From QAMX01 sp964448855 (GTDB lineage Bacteria; Bacillota; Clostridia; Oscillospirales; QAMX01): 64,000 bases of DNA. The position numbers were made by a program, and so were the translations under genes. The stretch is taken from assembly GCA_964448855.1 (NCBI GenBank), contig CAYUXI010000005.1, positions 1 through 64,000 of the forward strand, written 5' to 3'. The notes beneath the pieces are model-generated. The model was not told the DNA's origin. It searched no databases and saw only the letters and a list, made by a program, of their open reading frames with translations. This document shows positions 43,457 through 54,900 of this stretch, in pieces. How positions within the stretch are numbered: position 1 is the first letter of the stretch; every line of letters starts with the position of its first letter.

Positions 43457-45307
43457 ATGGCAAAGATTATTGGGATTGACCTTGGTACAACCAACTCCTG
43501 CGTAGCAGTTATGGAAGGCGGCGACCCGGTCGTCATCGCAAACGCAGAGGGCGCACGCACAACGCCGTCTGTCGTCGCATTCGGTAAAACCGGGGAGCGC
43601 CTCGTCGGCAACACGGCGAAGCGTCAGGCGATTACCAACCCGGATCGCACCATCATTTCCATCAAACGTGAAATGGGCACGGCACATAAGGTCGAAATTG
43701 ACGATAAGAGCTACACGCCGCAGGAAATTTCCGCGATGATTCTGCAAAAGCTGAAGGCCGATGCGGAAAGCTACCTCGGCACCACGGTCACACAGGCCGT
43801 CATCACCGTCCCGGCGTACTTCAATGACAGCCAGCGCCAGGCCACCAAGGATGCCGGTAAAATTGCCGGTCTGGAGGTTCTGCGGATTATCAACGAGCCG
43901 ACCGCCGCGGCACTGGCCTATGGCGTCGATAAAGAGGGCGAGCAGAAGGTCATGGTCTATGACTTGGGCGGCGGTACGTTCGATGTCTCCATCCTCGACA
44001 TCGGCGACGGCGTTCTGGAAGTGCTGGCCACCAACGGCAATACCCGCCTGGGCGGCGATGACTTCGATGAGCGCATCATGAAGTGGATCATTTCCAGCTA
44101 CAAGCAGGAAACCGGGATTGACCTCTCCAACGACAAAATGGCGATGCAGCGCCTGAAGGAAGCTGCAGAAAAGGCGAAGATCGAGCTCTCCAGCCTGACC
44201 ACGTCCAACATCAACCTGCCGTTCATCACGGCGGATGCAACCGGCCCGAAGCATCTGGATATGACGCTGAGCCGCGCCAAATTCAATGAGCTGACGGCAG
44301 ACCTCGTCGAAGCCACCATGGGTCCGGTTCGCCAGGCGATGAAGGACGCCGGCCTCCAGCCGTCCGACCTCTCCAAGGTTCTGATGGTTGGCGGTTCGAC
44401 CAGAATCCCGGCTGTTTTCGACGCCGTCAAGAACTTCACCGGCAAAGAGCCGTTCAAGGGCATCAACCCGGATGAATGCGTCGCAGTTGGCGCATCGATT
44501 CAGGCCGGTGTTCTCGCGGGCGAAGTCAAGGATCTCCTCCTGCTCGATGTCACACCGCTGTCTCTGGGCGTTGAAACGATGGGCAACGTCTGCACCAAGC
44601 TGATCGAACGCAACACCACCATCCCGACGAAGAAGAGCCAGATCTTCTCCACCGCAGCCGATGGCCAGACCTCCGTTGAAATCCATGTGCTGCAGGGCGA
44701 ACGCGAAATGGCCGCCGATAACAAGACGCTCGGTCGCTTCCACCTCGATGGCATCGCAGCGGCACCGCGTGGCGTTCCGCAGATCGAAGTTACCTTCGAT
44801 ATCGACGCAAACGGCATCGTCAACGTTTCCGCAAAAGACCTCGGCACCGGGAAGGAACAGAAAATCACCATCACCTCTTCCACAACGATGAGCCAGGAAG
44901 AAGTCGATAAAGCCGTCCAAGAGGCTGAAATGTACGCCGAAGAGGACAAAAAGCGCCGCGAAGAAGTCGATTCCCGCAACCAGGCCGAACAGCTGGTGTA
45001 CCAGAGCGAGAAGACGCTGGGCGAAATCGGCGACAAGCTCCCTGAGGATGAAAAGACGCCGGTCAAGGAGCAGATTGAAAAGGTCAAGGAAGCCCTGAAG
45101 GGCACCGACGCAGCCGCCATCAAAGCGGAGAGCGAAGAGCTGACCAAGCGCTTCTACGCGCTGTCTGAAAAGCTGTATCAGCAGACGGGCGCCGCACCGG
45201 ATGGTGCAGCAGGCGCAGCGGGCGCACAGGGCGCAGCTGGCCCGGATGCAAACGGATACTATGACGCCAACTACGAAGTCGTGGACGACGATCAGCCGAA
45301 ACAGTAA
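43457..45307 (+). CDS. dnaK: Chaperone DnaK (Hsp70)
   Basis: ATP-dependent chaperone. GIDLGTTNSCVAVMEGG at the N-terminus, VPAYFNDSQRQATKDAG, YDLGGGTFDVSI, the linker DLLLLDVTPLSLGVETMG and the Gly/Ala-rich tail ending in DDDQPKQ are canonical. 616 aa. The ATG at 43457 follows GGAGG by ten bases; a TTG two codons earlier is possible. Confidence 0.98.
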   Translation: MAKIIGIDLGTTNSCVAVMEGGDPVVIANAEGARTTPSVVAFGKTGERLVGNTAKRQAITNPDRTIISIKREMGTAHKVEIDDKSYTPQEISAMILQKLKADAESYLGTTVTQAVITVPAYFNDSQRQATKDAGKIAGLEVLRIINEPTAAALAYGVDKEGEQKVMVYDLGGGTFDVSILDIGDGVLEVLATNGNTRLGGDDFDERIMKWIISSYKQETGIDLSNDKMAMQRLKEAAEKAKIELSSLTTSNINLPFITADATGPKHLDMTLSRAKFNELTADLVEATMGPVRQAMKDAGLQPSDLSKVLMVGGSTRIPAVFDAVKNFTGKEPFKGINPDECVAVGASIQAGVLAGEVKDLLLLDVTPLSLGVETMGNVCTKLIERNTTIPTKKSQIFSTAADGQTSVEIHVLQGEREMAADNKTLGRFHLDGIAAAPRGVPQIEVTFDIDANGIVNVSAKDLGTGKEQKITITSSTTMSQEEVDKAVQEAEMYAEEDKKRREEVDSRNQAEQLVYQSEKTLGEIGDKLPEDEKTPVKEQIEKVKEALKGTDAAAIKAESEELTKRFYALSEKLYQQTGAAPDGAAGAAGAQGAAGPDANGYYDANYEVVDDDQPKQ

Positions 45308-45328
45308 GCAGAGCTGAAACAGGACACT

Positions 45329-45382
45329 GCGGAGGGATACGGTGTATGCCAGGGATACGGTGTATGCCGTATCCCTCCTGCG
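45329..45382 (+). repeat. Tandem 18-bp duplication inside a long hairpin, dnaK-dnaJ gap
   Basis: GGGATACGGTGTATGCC occurs at 45334-45350 and 45352-45368. The outer arms GGAGGGATACGG and CCGTATCCCTCC pair around it. There is no T tract, so it is not a plain terminator; it may affect mRNA stability or dnaJ expression. Confidence 0.7.
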
Positions 45383-45503
45383 GGGTTGACTGAACGAGCC
45401 TCCATGCACCTGCAAACGATGCGGGCGTATCGAGGGAAGCCGGAAACGGCTCATCGAGAACAAGCGCCTTGTAACGCGAGGTGCGATAGAAGGCGGGAAA
45501 CAT

Positions 45504-46676
45504 ATGGCAGAAAATAAACGTGATTATTATGAGGTGCTTGGCGTTTCCAAAACGGCAAGCGACGATGAAATCAAAAAGGCATACCGAAAGCTGGCCAAGG
45601 AATATCATCCGGATCTGCATCCGGGCGATCAGGTGGCGGAAACCAAGTTCAAAGAGCTGAACGAGGCATACGAGGTGCTTTCGGATCCTCAGAAAAAGAG
45701 CAAATACGACCAGTTCGGCTTTGCCGGAGTGGATCCCACATACGGCGCTGGTCAGGCGGGCTATGGCGGCGGCTACGGCGCCTACGGCAGCGGCTTCGGC
45801 GGCTTTGACGTCGGCGATTTCGGCGATATCTTCAGCTCGATTTTCGGCGGCGGCTTTGGCGGTGGCGGTCAGTCGCGCAATGCACCGCGCCGCGGCGAGG
45901 ACGTCGAGCGCAGTGTTCAGATTTCCTTTGAGGAGGCCGCCTTTGGCTGCGCCAAGGATATCACGGTCAACCGGGTTGAAAAATGCTCGGAGTGTGACGG
46001 CAGCGGCGCGGCCAAGGGGAGCGCGGTGGAAACCTGTAACGTCTGCCACGGCAGCGGTCAGGTGCGAACCACCCGCCGGACAGCACTCGGCACCGTCAGC
46101 ACGACGGGCGTTTGCCAGGCCTGTGGCGGCAAGGGCAAAACCATCAAAAACCCGTGCAGCGCCTGTCGCGGCGCGGGACAGATTCGCCGGAGTCGCACCA
46201 TCTCCGTGAAAATCCCGGCCGGGATTGATGATGATCAGACGGTCGTCCTGCGCGGTCAGGGACATCAGGGTGCCAACGGCGGCCCGAACGGCGACCTGCT
46301 GATCAATGTTCGCGTCAACCGCCACGAATTCTTCACCCGCGACGGCAGCAATCTGCTCTGCACCGTGCCGATTACCTTCACACAGGCCGCACTGGGCGAT
46401 ACGATTGAAGTGCCGGGGCTGGAGGGCACCTTCCAGTATACCATCCCGGAGGGCGTCCAGAGCGGGACAGTCTTCCGCATCAAAAATCGCGGGATTGCAC
46501 AGGTCAATTCCAAAAATCGCGGCGATTACCTGCTGACCGTTGTGGTCGAAACACCGCGTGGACTGAACAACAAACAGAAGGAGCTGCTCCGCAGCTTCGA
46601 ATCCACGCTGCAGGATAAAAACAGCGCGCAGAAAAAGAGCTTCCTCGATAAGGTGCGCGAAAAGTTCAATAAATAA
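45504..46676 (+). CDS. dnaJ: Chaperone DnaJ (Hsp40)
   Basis: Co-chaperone that stimulates DnaK ATPase. J domain with HPD (EYHPDLHPGD), a Gly-rich region, four zinc-binding repeats (CSECDGSG, CNVCHGSG, CQACGGKG, CSACRGAG) and the C-terminal beta domains. The last repeat reads GAG in place of GxG's usual Gly. 390 aa. Separated from dnaK by 196 bp. Confidence 0.97.
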   Translation: MAENKRDYYEVLGVSKTASDDEIKKAYRKLAKEYHPDLHPGDQVAETKFKELNEAYEVLSDPQKKSKYDQFGFAGVDPTYGAGQAGYGGGYGAYGSGFGGFDVGDFGDIFSSIFGGGFGGGGQSRNAPRRGEDVERSVQISFEEAAFGCAKDITVNRVEKCSECDGSGAAKGSAVETCNVCHGSGQVRTTRRTALGTVSTTGVCQACGGKGKTIKNPCSACRGAGQIRRSRTISVKIPAGIDDDQTVVLRGQGHQGANGGPNGDLLINVRVNRHEFFTRDGSNLLCTVPITFTQAALGDTIEVPGLEGTFQYTIPEGVQSGTVFRIKNRGIAQVNSKNRGDYLLTVVVETPRGLNNKQKELLRSFESTLQDKNSAQKKSFLDKVREKFNK

Positions 46677-46682
46677 AAGATC

Positions 46683-46715
46683 CCGGCTCTGATCAGTGGT
46701 CAGAGCCGGATTTTT
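46683..46715 (+). terminator. Terminator of the heat-shock operon
   Basis: CCGGCTCTGA/TCAGAGCCGG with a 7-nt loop and ATTTTT. The following 46716-46949 shows no convincing gene. Confidence 0.9.
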
Positions 46716-46949
46716 GTACACGGGATGGAAGGCTGCTGCAATCGGAGAAAGTAGGGTGATCGGAGTTTTCCGGGGAATGACGTCAGCAGAAGCGCTTTTT
46801 GGGGGAGGGAGCTCTGCAAAAAACGTTTTCGTGGCGATTGGAAAACCGCCCCCTAGCGCGAAACCCTTCATCCTGCGCGGCCAGCCTTCACCCGCCACCT
46901 TGAAAAATGCCGCACACCGGTTTTTGTCTTCTTTTTTTGCAAAAGGCAC

Positions 46950-46978
46950 TTGATTTTTCTGCATGAATGTGGTATGAT
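46950..46978 (+). promoter_or_regulatory. Promoter of tRNA-Pro
   Basis: TTGATT and TATGAT with a 17-bp spacer, 21 bp before the tRNA. Confidence 0.75.
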
Positions 46979-46999
46979 ATGTGTTGTACGAATGTACAT

Positions 47000-47076
47000 C
47001 CGGGTGTAGCGCAGCTTGGTAGCGCGCTTGAATGGGGTTCAAGAGGCCGCAGGTTCGACTCCTGTCACTCGGACCA
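47000..47076 (+). tRNA. tRNA-Pro (anticodon GGG)
   Basis: 77 nt including an encoded CCA end. Acceptor CCGGGTG pairs with CACTCGG (one G-T), D arm GCGC/GCGC with AGCTTGGTA loop, anticodon arm CTTGA/TCAAG with loop ATGGGGT (anticodon GGG), T arm GCAGG-TTCGACT-CCTGT. Confidence 0.96.
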
Positions 47077-47115
47077 GTCGGAGCAAGCTTGATATCGCTT
47101 GCTCCGACTTTTTTT
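47077..47115 (+). terminator. Terminator of tRNA-Pro
   Basis: A 12-bp stem GTCGGAGCAAGC/GCTTGCTCCGAC with an 8-nt loop and seven T, directly after the CCA end. Confidence 0.93.
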
Positions 47116-47294
47116 GTTTGCGCGTTCCTCCTTTTCAAATCACAAACGCTTTGCAGGCTTACGATTTGATTGTCTGTTCCAAGATCGGAAGCTCTGTTTC
47201 ACCCATCACACCACGTCGCAGGCGTTGATCGCTTGCGACTTTTTTGCATCAAAAATTGCCAACCCGTAGCCACCCACATCGGGCAAAAAAATGA

Positions 47295-47316
47295 AGCTCC
47301 CTCTGACGAGGGAGCT
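47295..47316. repeat. Palindromic repeat of the window-start family
   Basis: AGCTCCCTC-TGAC-GAGGGAGCT, followed by the same GGCAGCG-CAGCTG and GGGAGAGAAGACGTT tail as at 348-377. Part of a non-coding island (47116-48020) that has no gene I can support. Confidence 0.85.
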
Positions 47317-47470
47317 GGCAGCGCAGCTGCCTGAGGGAGAGAAGACGTTTTCTGAGTGCTCACCTTCACTTTCAGCAGAACTACCAAAATTCCAAACAGA
47401 GCGCCTATTTTTTCACCGAGCAACTACCGAACGTCTTCTCTCCCTTCGTCAAAAATCGAAGATTTTTGCC

Positions 47471-47492
47471 ACCTCCCTCGTCAGAGGGAGGT
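47471..47492. repeat. Palindromic repeat, inverted orientation
   Basis: ACCTCCCTC-GTCA-GAGGGAGGT: same arms with the complementary loop, so this copy is reversed. Another related fragment (CTCCCTTGTGTAAAGGAAGCT) lies near 47560-47580. Confidence 0.75.
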
Positions 47493-47836
47493 TTGCAGCC
47501 TACCCAAGGTTCACCACTGTGAATATACCACCCCCACTGGGCAGCAACCCAAGGCTCCCTTGTGTAAAGGAAGCTGGCACGGAGCGCCTGAGGGATTGCT
47601 GTACCCTGTGGGAACGCCTCACCCGCAGCCGCCTAACCCTCTCAGTCACCTACGGTGACAGCTCCCCCCAGAGGGGGAGAAGTGAGGAGTGATGCGCGTC
47701 TGCGGACACTGTGATGCGCACTTCGCGCAGTGATATGCGTTCCTTCGGAACACGTGATGAGTGATGGGCGTAGAGGGCCGCCCTGTGCCCTACGGCTACC
47801 CGCTGTTCCTGCTACGTTCGCAGCCCCCTACATCAC

Positions 47837-47882
47837 CTCAGCCACCCCAGCTCCCTCTGACGAGGGAGCTGGGGTGGCTGAG
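47837..47882. repeat. Long perfect palindromic repeat
   Basis: A 21-bp perfect stem with TGAC loop; the inner part is the family core and the outer arm is CTCAGCCACCCC. Followed by GGGAGAGAAAACTTTTTCTG, related to the other copies. Downstream short text CAGATACCAGCAATCCC matches the repeat at 109-125. Confidence 0.85.
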
Positions 47883-48028
47883 GGAGAGAAAACTTTTTCT
47901 GTGTGTGCACTTGCGACCGTAGTTGCCCCACAGATACCAGCAATCCCACCTGCAACGGCAATGACTCGTCCCCTGTCCAATGTAGCGACTGCGGCACCCC
48001 CGCCCCCTCCTCTGCATCCGTCTCCAAA

Positions 48029-48074
48029 AATTTTCGCCAAGAGTATTGAAAATTCGGTCACTATCGTGTATACT
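48029..48074 (+). promoter_or_regulatory. Promoter and possible operator of the TetR-family gene
   Basis: TTGAAA (48046-48051) and TATACT (48069-48074) with a 17-bp spacer. AATTTTC at 48029-48035 and GAAAATT at 48048-48054 form an inverted repeat over the -35 box, a plausible autoregulatory operator. Confidence 0.6.
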
Positions 48075-48111
48075 TGATATAGAACCCAAAATACAGCAGG
48101 GGGTGATGCAG

Positions 48112-48813
48112 TTGGCAACGAGAAGAGCCAGCTTGCCAACCAAAAATCACGTGCTGGCGGTCAGCGCAAAGCTGCTGCTCGCACAGGGCTATCGCAACAC
48201 AACCATCAAGGAAATCGCCGAAGCCGCGGATGTTTCGGTCAGCAGCGTGCAGAACTTTTTCGGCAACAAGGAAGGGCTTCTGACCGAACTGACACGGATG
48301 ATGTTTGCCGGACAGTTCGGCGCGGCGCGTCAGACGGCCAAAGGGACACTGCCCCCAGCCTACATCTACGCCGCCGAAACCGCCATCCAGCTGACCCTGA
48401 CCGACCGGAACGAACACCTCCGCGAAATCTACACCGAGGCGTACACCCTGCCGGAAACGCTGGAAGTCATTCAACAGCACACGGCGGCTGAGCTGAAGAA
48501 CATCTTCGGTGACCGGTTCCCCGACGCCGAGGAAATCGACTTCTACGAAATGGAGATCGGCTCCGCAGCACTGATGCGCGGCTACCTGTCGCGCCCCGGC
48601 GATATGCGCTTCCCCCTTCACCGGAAGATCGACCGCTTCCTGACCGCCGCACTCCGCGTCTGTCGCGTCACGGAGGAAGAAATCCAACAGCTGCTCGCAT
48701 TTGTCCACAGCCTGGCCCTGGAACAGCTGGCCGAAGACGTGGTACACCAGCTGTTCGCCACCATGGAAACCTATTATCAGGAAAATGTCCTGCGCCCGAC
48801 CGCATCGGCGTAG
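48112..48813 (+). CDS. TetR/AcrR-family transcriptional regulator, 233 aa
   Basis: N-terminal helix-turn-helix of the TetR family (AVSAKLLLAQGYRNTTIKEIAEAADVSVSSVQNFFGNKEGLL) followed by an all-helical ligand-binding domain without recognisable specificity. The best start is a TTG at 48112, eight bases after AGGGGG; an ATG at 48106 is too close to it. It lies 119 bp before the giant SLH protein gene in the same direction and may regulate it or itself. Confidence 0.85.
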   Translation: MATRRASLPTKNHVLAVSAKLLLAQGYRNTTIKEIAEAADVSVSSVQNFFGNKEGLLTELTRMMFAGQFGAARQTAKGTLPPAYIYAAETAIQLTLTDRNEHLREIYTEAYTLPETLEVIQQHTAAELKNIFGDRFPDAEEIDFYEMEIGSAALMRGYLSRPGDMRFPLHRKIDRFLTAALRVCRVTEEEIQQLLAFVHSLALEQLAEDVVHQLFATMETYYQENVLRPTASA

Positions 48814-48830
48814 CAGACAGACGACAAAGC

Positions 48831-48868
48831 AAGGGAGCGCTCCCTTGCATAGGGGCTTGCCCCTATGC
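48831..48868. repeat. Two adjacent short palindromes before the SLH gene
   Basis: AAGGGAGC-GCTCCCTT and GCATAGGGGC-TT-GCCCCTATGC, back to back. No T run follows. They may act as a mild terminator or mRNA-stability element between the TetR gene and the SLH gene. Confidence 0.6.
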
Positions 48869-48932
48869 AATCTCTCTCAAAACAAAATTGTTCCCATGGG
48901 GAGACCGGGAAACAGAAAAGTGAGGAAAAACG

Positions 48933-51900
48933 ATGAAAAAGCGGATCCTATGCGCGCTGTTGGCTCTCTGCATGGTGCTGAGCCTGGCTCCGTCCGTGGT
49001 GCACGCCGATTCGACCGACGTGGATATGTCGGAGATGAACGCGCTGGAAGCCATCGGATTTGACACCAGCAAGCCCCCGGACGGCTTCAACGCAAATGAC
49101 ACCTCCAACCCCTATGGGCGCGACAGCGTCACGGTGAACCCGGTCGATGAACTGTTGTTGCTGAGCGGATATACGAAATTCACCAACAATGAAGCTTCCT
49201 CCTATCAGACCTATATTCACTCGGAACTTCGTGGTCATTCCAACGGTTCGATTACGGATTATACGACCTTTAAGAGCAAGTCAATGTCCGGAGATATCAT
49301 ATCAAGTACGCTGGACGCGGATCTGTACAGACAGGCCAAGAATCTGATCGCTCCATATTCCTACGATTTTCAGCCGTTTGGCGAATATACGCCGCGCTCT
49401 TCCTGGGCGGCGATGGCGGCGGCTGCGGCCAACTTCGACGGCAACCAGGCGGGACAGAAGAAGCAGTACGCGCTGGTGACGCTGGAATACCAGACTGGTG
49501 ATACCGGCAGCAAAAAAACCTATGCCCCGGTGCTGAAGCTGCAGACGCTCGATGCGGGGACCGGTGCGGTCAGCAGCGCAAAAGCGATCACCCTGATTTC
49601 GGATTTCAGCAAGCTGGGCAATTCAGACGAACAACTGAAGAAAAAAGGTCCTAACGACAATGTGAAGCTGCAAACGATGGAGCAGTATGACCTGCAGAAC
49701 TACGTGAAGGTGGCTGCGGGCGACTTTAACGGTGACGGTCTGGACGAAATCGCTGTCTATGTGCCGGACGCCGACAACCCGCGCATCGAAGTGTACCAGT
49801 ACAAGAAGACAACCGGCGCCACCGCGACGTCCTATCAGAACATGGCAGACAAGTGGGCTGTGGTCTGGACGTATGCCCTGAGCAAAACCGGGAAAGGTGC
49901 CGTCGCGGATGCAAACGGCAAGGTACCGAACATGGTCTCGCTCCTGGCGGCCGACATCAACCGCGACGGGATTGACGACCTGGCCGTCACCTACGGCTAT
50001 TTTCACGGTGATATCAGCAGCCCGAAGAATGTGCAATCGATTCAGAGCCGCGCCGCTGTGCTGTACGGCTCCAAGAACAATGCCAATCTCCTGACGGCGT
50101 ATGACGACTTTGCCATCCAGTCGTCTGACGGCCAGCCGATTGTGCGCGCCGCGTTTACCTATGGGCCGCTGGTTGGCGTCGATCAGGAAAGTCTGGTGCT
50201 GGGCGGCCAGTCGGCAACCGATCTGAAAAATGGCAAAGCGTATACCCGCTATGCGGCGGTCTATCAGTACGACGGCGAAGGCTTCGGCATCGTGACCGAC
50301 AAGAACCTTGACCTCTTTGCCAAAAACGATGACGGCAGCTATGTCTACAGCTGCATGGAACGAGCCGAAGAGATCTTCTGCTCTCTTCCGTACAACCCCG
50401 CCAACCTGGCCGTCATTTCCAACGGCCTGACTGAAGCGGCCACGCTCTATTTCGACAGTCTGCAGCTGACGTATGCCGAAACCGGTCTGGAGCTGGGAGC
50501 CACTCTGGATGCGGATATGCCGGCTGATAGTGCCGAAGCAAACAAGAAATGGAATTCCAATGGATATTACTATACCGAGTATGGCGCAGCCAGCGCCGAC
50601 CTGTTCGGCTATGGCTATGACGCGCTGGCAACGATTCTGTTTTATCCTGGTTTGGTGAGATATACTGATGATGCCACACGGTTCAACATGATTATCACGG
50701 AAGCCACACCGGTTGCGGCCTCGGAGGAAGAAGTCGAAAACGGACAGAAGTTCGAAACTAAACCGTCCATCAAATCCGAACCGTTATCAACGTCAAACAC
50801 AACGAGCCATTCCAACGCCGCATACTTCATCTTCCCCAATACGGACGAGGACACCGCCTACCTGAAATACAACCAGAACCACTACTTCATCTACAGCAAC
50901 CCCAAGGTGCTGGCCGTTCTGGCGTCGTCGCCGTATTTTGAAGATCTGATGAACCGCGACGACCTCTCCGGTGCGTACATCCAGTCGGAGACGTCCTACG
51001 CGAAGACGGAAGGCAGCTCGGACGGCGCTGTCGCATCGACGTCCATCTGGGCGGGCGCATACGCCTCGCTCGAACAGGATATCACCATTTTTGGCATCAA
51101 AATCGGCTCCATTGAGGCGAGCTCGACGATTAAGGCCAAATTTACCTATGAATTCGAAATGAACTCCACATTGGAGCAGACGGTCGCGTATTCGACCTCC
51201 GTCGGTGCGGACGCCGTCGTGCTCTATTCCATCCCGACCGTTGTGTACGAGTACACTGCCTATACGCCGGACGGCAAAGGCGGCTACAACGCACAGGCGA
51301 TGACGATTACGTCCCCGCACACCGCCGCCATTCAGGTCATGGATTTGGAGACGTACGAGGAAATCGCCAAGGACTATGACGATCTGCCGAAGATCGCCGG
51401 CAACATCATGACCCATACGCTGGGCGACCCGTCTACCTATCCGACCTCCACCAAGGGCTATGAGGATGCGATCGTCTGGAACGGAAACTACGCCGCCGTT
51501 GGCTACACGGATGCGCCGAACGGCCAGAACATCACCCAGACCATCGATATGTCCACCGAATACAGCCACGCCTTTGTCTTCAGCAGCGAAGCGGAATATA
51601 CAGCCGGTATCGGTGCCGGCTGCGTGACGGTCGGCGTGGTGGCCGGCGGCGAAGCCGGAGCCGGTTACGTCATGACCAGCACCTCCGGCAGCAGCTACAC
51701 AGCCAGCATGCAGAATATGCCGATCGAAGCGAAGGAATTCGGCTACGGCTTCAGCTGGAAGCTCTTTGCCTATGACGGCGGCGGCTTCCCGGTCGTCAGC
51801 TATCTGGTCACGGATATTGAGATGCCGCCGGAGCTGCCGGACGACTTCTCCACGGATCCGGAGCAGACAACCGACCATTCCATCGCGCTGACCTGGAGCT

Positions 51901-54900
51901 ATGACAGCATGATCTCCGGCTTCCAGCTCTACCGCTACTATGACTTCCCGGACGGCAGCGGCGACTATGAGCTGGCGTTTGTCCCGTTCGATCAGGGCAA
52001 GAAAAATGAAAACGGCACGTGGGACTTTGTCTACCACGATGAAAACCTGAACCCGTATACCGAATATACCTATAAGATTCAGGCCGTGCGCGGTGTCGCG
52101 CCGAACCGGAGCATCGAAAGCGAAGCCATGACAGTTCGCACCAAGACGGACGTCGGCTATCCGGAAATCGAGCTGGTCGGTCTGGACGTCGATGGCGCAC
52201 TGGCCATCTACCCGGACTCCACCAATACCGTGGCGGTTGTTGTGAAAAATGCGGAGGATTATCCGCAGGGCATCAGCTATCAGTGGCAGAAGCTCGAAAA
52301 CGGCAACTGGGTCGATCTCAACAACAAAAAACAGGCCTATTACACCTTCCTCTCGTCCGGCTACAGCTCGGAGGGCGATTACCGCTGCCGCATCAACGTC
52401 GTGTATTACGACCCTGTCCGCGGCGAGCAGTATTTCATTTCGTCCTACTCCGACGTCTTCCACGCGAAGTACCGGCTGCATAAAGCGCAGCTGGTCAGCG
52501 ACGACGACTGGACGGCCGATGTGACAACAGACGGCAAGCCGACGGCAACGGTGACGCTGCAAAGCACGACCACCGGCCACAAGGCCGCGCCGAGCGGGAT
52601 TGTTTCCTTTGAAATCACCGGTCTGAATTACTCGCGCACCTATAATGTCTCCCTTAAGGCAAACGGCACGCAGTCGACCGCCAGCCTGACGGCCAACATG
52701 ACGTCGGCTCTGCCGGAGGGCGTCTATACGATCGAAGCCTATTATCAGGGCAGCCGCGTGTTCTCCTCGCTCGATCTGGGTCAGAAGGAGCTGCTGAGCG
52801 GCTCCGAAGGGTACCGTCTGATTGTCTGCGACAAAAGCGGAAATGAAATTGACACGGTGACCTACGGCGAAGGCTGGACGGCCAAGCTGAAGAAGTATAC
52901 AAAAGATGCTTCGGGTAAAATTACAGCAACGGAAGTCGACACTTCCGGATGGAAATACGGGACGAAGCTGTACCGGATGGGCGGCAATGGCAGCTGGCTC
53001 CGTTCGGCCGAAGCTGGTGATTGGGCTGGCAGCTGGGAAGAGGGCGACTACGGTTTCGCAATCAATGAGTATGAGTACCATTGGGCGTGGCTGGCGCAGA
53101 CGCCGTGCCGCAGCTATAAACTCGTGAAGACCTACGACAATCGAGACTACGAAGCGTACTTCACCGTGACGCGCCGCCCCATCACGGTCGGCATCACGGC
53201 ACCCAACGGCCAATTGACCGCTGCACAGGGTGAAGTGGAAAGCAATTTGCCGAAGCTGACGGTCACAGAGGGCAGCCTTGTTTACGGCGACAAGCTGCAG
53301 TATGATAACGAGGTGTACACCAATAAGGATGGTTCGAAAACGACCAAAGGCACCAACTTTGTAGATTATCGCGTCTATGACACGGCGGGCAAAGAGGTCA
53401 CGCTGGACAACAACACGGCACCGGGCAGCTATACGGTCGTCGGCTATCTGAACCCCTCGAATATCATCAAGATGGAAAAGGATACGCTGTATGCAGATGG
53501 TTATACAAATCCGAAAGCTGCTGATGAAAATGGCGAAAAGTATGGCCTGAGCGGCATTACCTACGGCACCAACTATGAAGTCACCTTTGAACCGGTGACC
53601 TACGTTGTGACCGGTCCGAGCTATACGTTGACTGCCAGCGTGACGAATACGTCCGATCAGAATACCGCGGGGACACTCTCCGTTCTGGAACCCGAAACGC
53701 ACAGCTACGAAGACCTGAAGGCGGGCGTCAAGTTCGCCAACGGCACCTCTCTGGTGCTGCTGGCAGAACCGTACGAAGGGTATCAGGTCAAGAAGTGGAC
53801 CGTGAAAACCGGCAACACAGTGATCAAAACGCAGGAGGGCGGCAACACCCTGTTCTACACGATGCTGGCCGAAGACATCTCGGTCGAGCTGGAATACGAG
53901 CTGGTCACCTACACCCTGAACGTCGTGGAAAATCAAAATGAGGGCTCTGTGACCATGCCGGTCGGCTTTGCAAACGGTGCTGTTGTGCGCCCCGGCGCGG
54001 AATACACCTTCACAGCCACCGCCAATGCAGGGTATACGTTCAAGTACTGGCAATACGTGGTCGGCGGCCGCATTCAGCTGGTCGAAACCCCGACAATCAC
54101 GGTGACGATCGGCCATGCAGATGTCTATCTGTACCCGATTTTTGAACGCAACAACTACACGCTCACGCTGGTGGGCAACCTGCAGGCCTCCTACAAGTGG
54201 GATCACGATAACGATTCGATCACGGACGAGGTTGACCGCTATGTCACCTCCGGCGCACTCATTCCTGCCGGTACCAATGTGACCATTTCTGCGGCACCCG
54301 GCTACAGGATTACCGGTCGCTGGTATCAGAACGATATTCCGTTTGACCTCGCTGGTAAAACCACATACTCCTTCGAAATCACACAGGATACCACCGTCAA
54401 GGCGGATACGGAGCTGGGAGCGTATGGCCTGACAATCCGGTCGTGCGTTTATAACAGATATACCGGAGATACAGTACTCGGAACAATTCGCGCCACCAGC
54501 ACATGGATTGATCCAGAGACCGGCGAACCGCTGAATACGGATGCATTCTACAAAGCAAACGATGTTCCCGGCAACACGGAATTCACGCTGACAGCCGTAC
54601 CGGCGAGAGGCTATGTGTTTGATTATTGGAACTCGTTTGGGATAGATGGAAATAAGCTAGACGAAAATATGAAACCGGTTGTTTATTCCACTGATGAGAC
54701 CATTCAGTATGTTCTGCAAGGCGAGGAACTGCTGACTGCATACTTCAAGGATAACACCTCGAAAACAGTCACCGGCACGTTTGACGGTGAACATGGCAAC
54801 AAGGTTTCATACCGGGTGCTCGATCGCTCCGGCGCGGTCGTGGACAGCGGCGACCTGACCTCAGGTACAGCGCTCACCGTCTACCAGGGCGAAACGGTGG

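Noticed and set aside
43415..45463. Long antisense frame opposite dnaK
   Set aside because: A well-known artefact of dnaK codon usage; no start signals.
46696..46953. Short frame between dnaJ and tRNA-Pro
   Set aside because: It starts inside the dnaJ terminator hairpin and has no ribosome binding site or recognisable protein features.
45120..47138. Long antisense frame opposite dnaJ and the tRNA
   Set aside because: It runs through dnaJ, a terminator and a tRNA gene, so it cannot be a single gene.
50793..54206. A long open frame (1137 codons) on the minus strand opposite the SLH gene
   Set aside because: It lies wholly antisense to a clear gene, has no ribosome binding site and its translation is unlike a real protein; codon bias of the sense gene explains it. 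The same holds for a 741-codon frame at 54861-57086.
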